Origin: an uncultured Megasphaera sp. | GTDB taxonomy: Bacteria > Bacillota > Negativicutes > Veillonellales > Megasphaeraceae | Assembly: GCA_900548635.1 (NCBI GenBank) | Contig: URLP01000107.1 | Coordinates: 1 to 6,094 of the forward strand | DNA: 6,094 nucleotides | Direction: 5' to 3' | In this document: positions 6,059 to 6,094 of the stretch, piece by piece | Layout of the letters: each line of letters opens with the position of its first letter | Position numbering within the stretch: the stretch's first letter is position 1 | Notes under the pieces: generated by a model | The model's database searches: none | What the model was told of the DNA's origin: nothing | Seen by the model: the letters and a program-made list of their open reading frames with translations, nothing else | Position numbers and translations under genes: made by a program

Positions 6059-6094
6059 GTGGTTCGTTTGCCGAAGCCGCGTAGAGGCCGCCAT

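Noticed and set aside
5393..6094. Minus-strand open frame entering from the right edge across the groEL 3' end
   Set aside because: It runs through the strong terminator at 6025-6058 and through conserved groEL coding sequence; its low-complexity Ser/Ala-rich translation is typical of a shadow frame.

Overview
The window is a compact stretch of bacterial chromosome with every convincing gene on the + strand. It looks like a GC-rich-third-position member of the Firmicutes, most likely the Negativicutes (a Megasphaera-like relative). This rests on strong Shine-Dalgarno sites, a perfect CIRCE operator ahead of groES-groEL, a Firmicutes-style GroES/GroEL pair with a Gly/Met tail, and a HisKA_2 kinase paired with an ANTAR response regulator. 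The genus is an inference from sequence style only.

Positions 1-3878 read as one tightly packed operon: the 3' end of tsaB, then rimI (overlapping tsaB by 10 bp), tsaD, a soluble sensor histidine kinase, and an ANTAR-type RNA-binding response regulator. No gap exceeds 25 bp and no terminator is visible inside it. TsaB and TsaD belong to the complex that makes the universal tRNA modification t6A. RimI is the GNAT N-terminal acetyltransferase that commonly sits between them. The kinase and regulator form a cognate two-component pair of the PdtaS/PdtaR or EutW/EutV type, in which output is expected to be transcription antitermination on RNA rather than DNA binding.

Positions 3879-4016 hold the regulatory heart of the window: a strong intrinsic terminator with a GAAA tetraloop, a sigma-A-like promoter whose -35 hexamer lies inside the terminator's 3' arm, a perfect CIRCE element (HrcA operator), a second leader hairpin abutting the ribosome binding site, and an excellent Shine-Dalgarno sequence.

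Positions 4017-5978 are groES and groEL, the complete chaperonin operon, followed by a small palindromic cluster (5984-6001) and a strong terminator (6025-6058). I see no gene or other element in the last 36 bases. Overall this is mostly housekeeping DNA. The parts that merit a second look are the attachment of a kinase/ANTAR pair to a t6A operon and the dense terminator-promoter-operator-hairpin layout ahead of groES. I found no convincing undescribed system.
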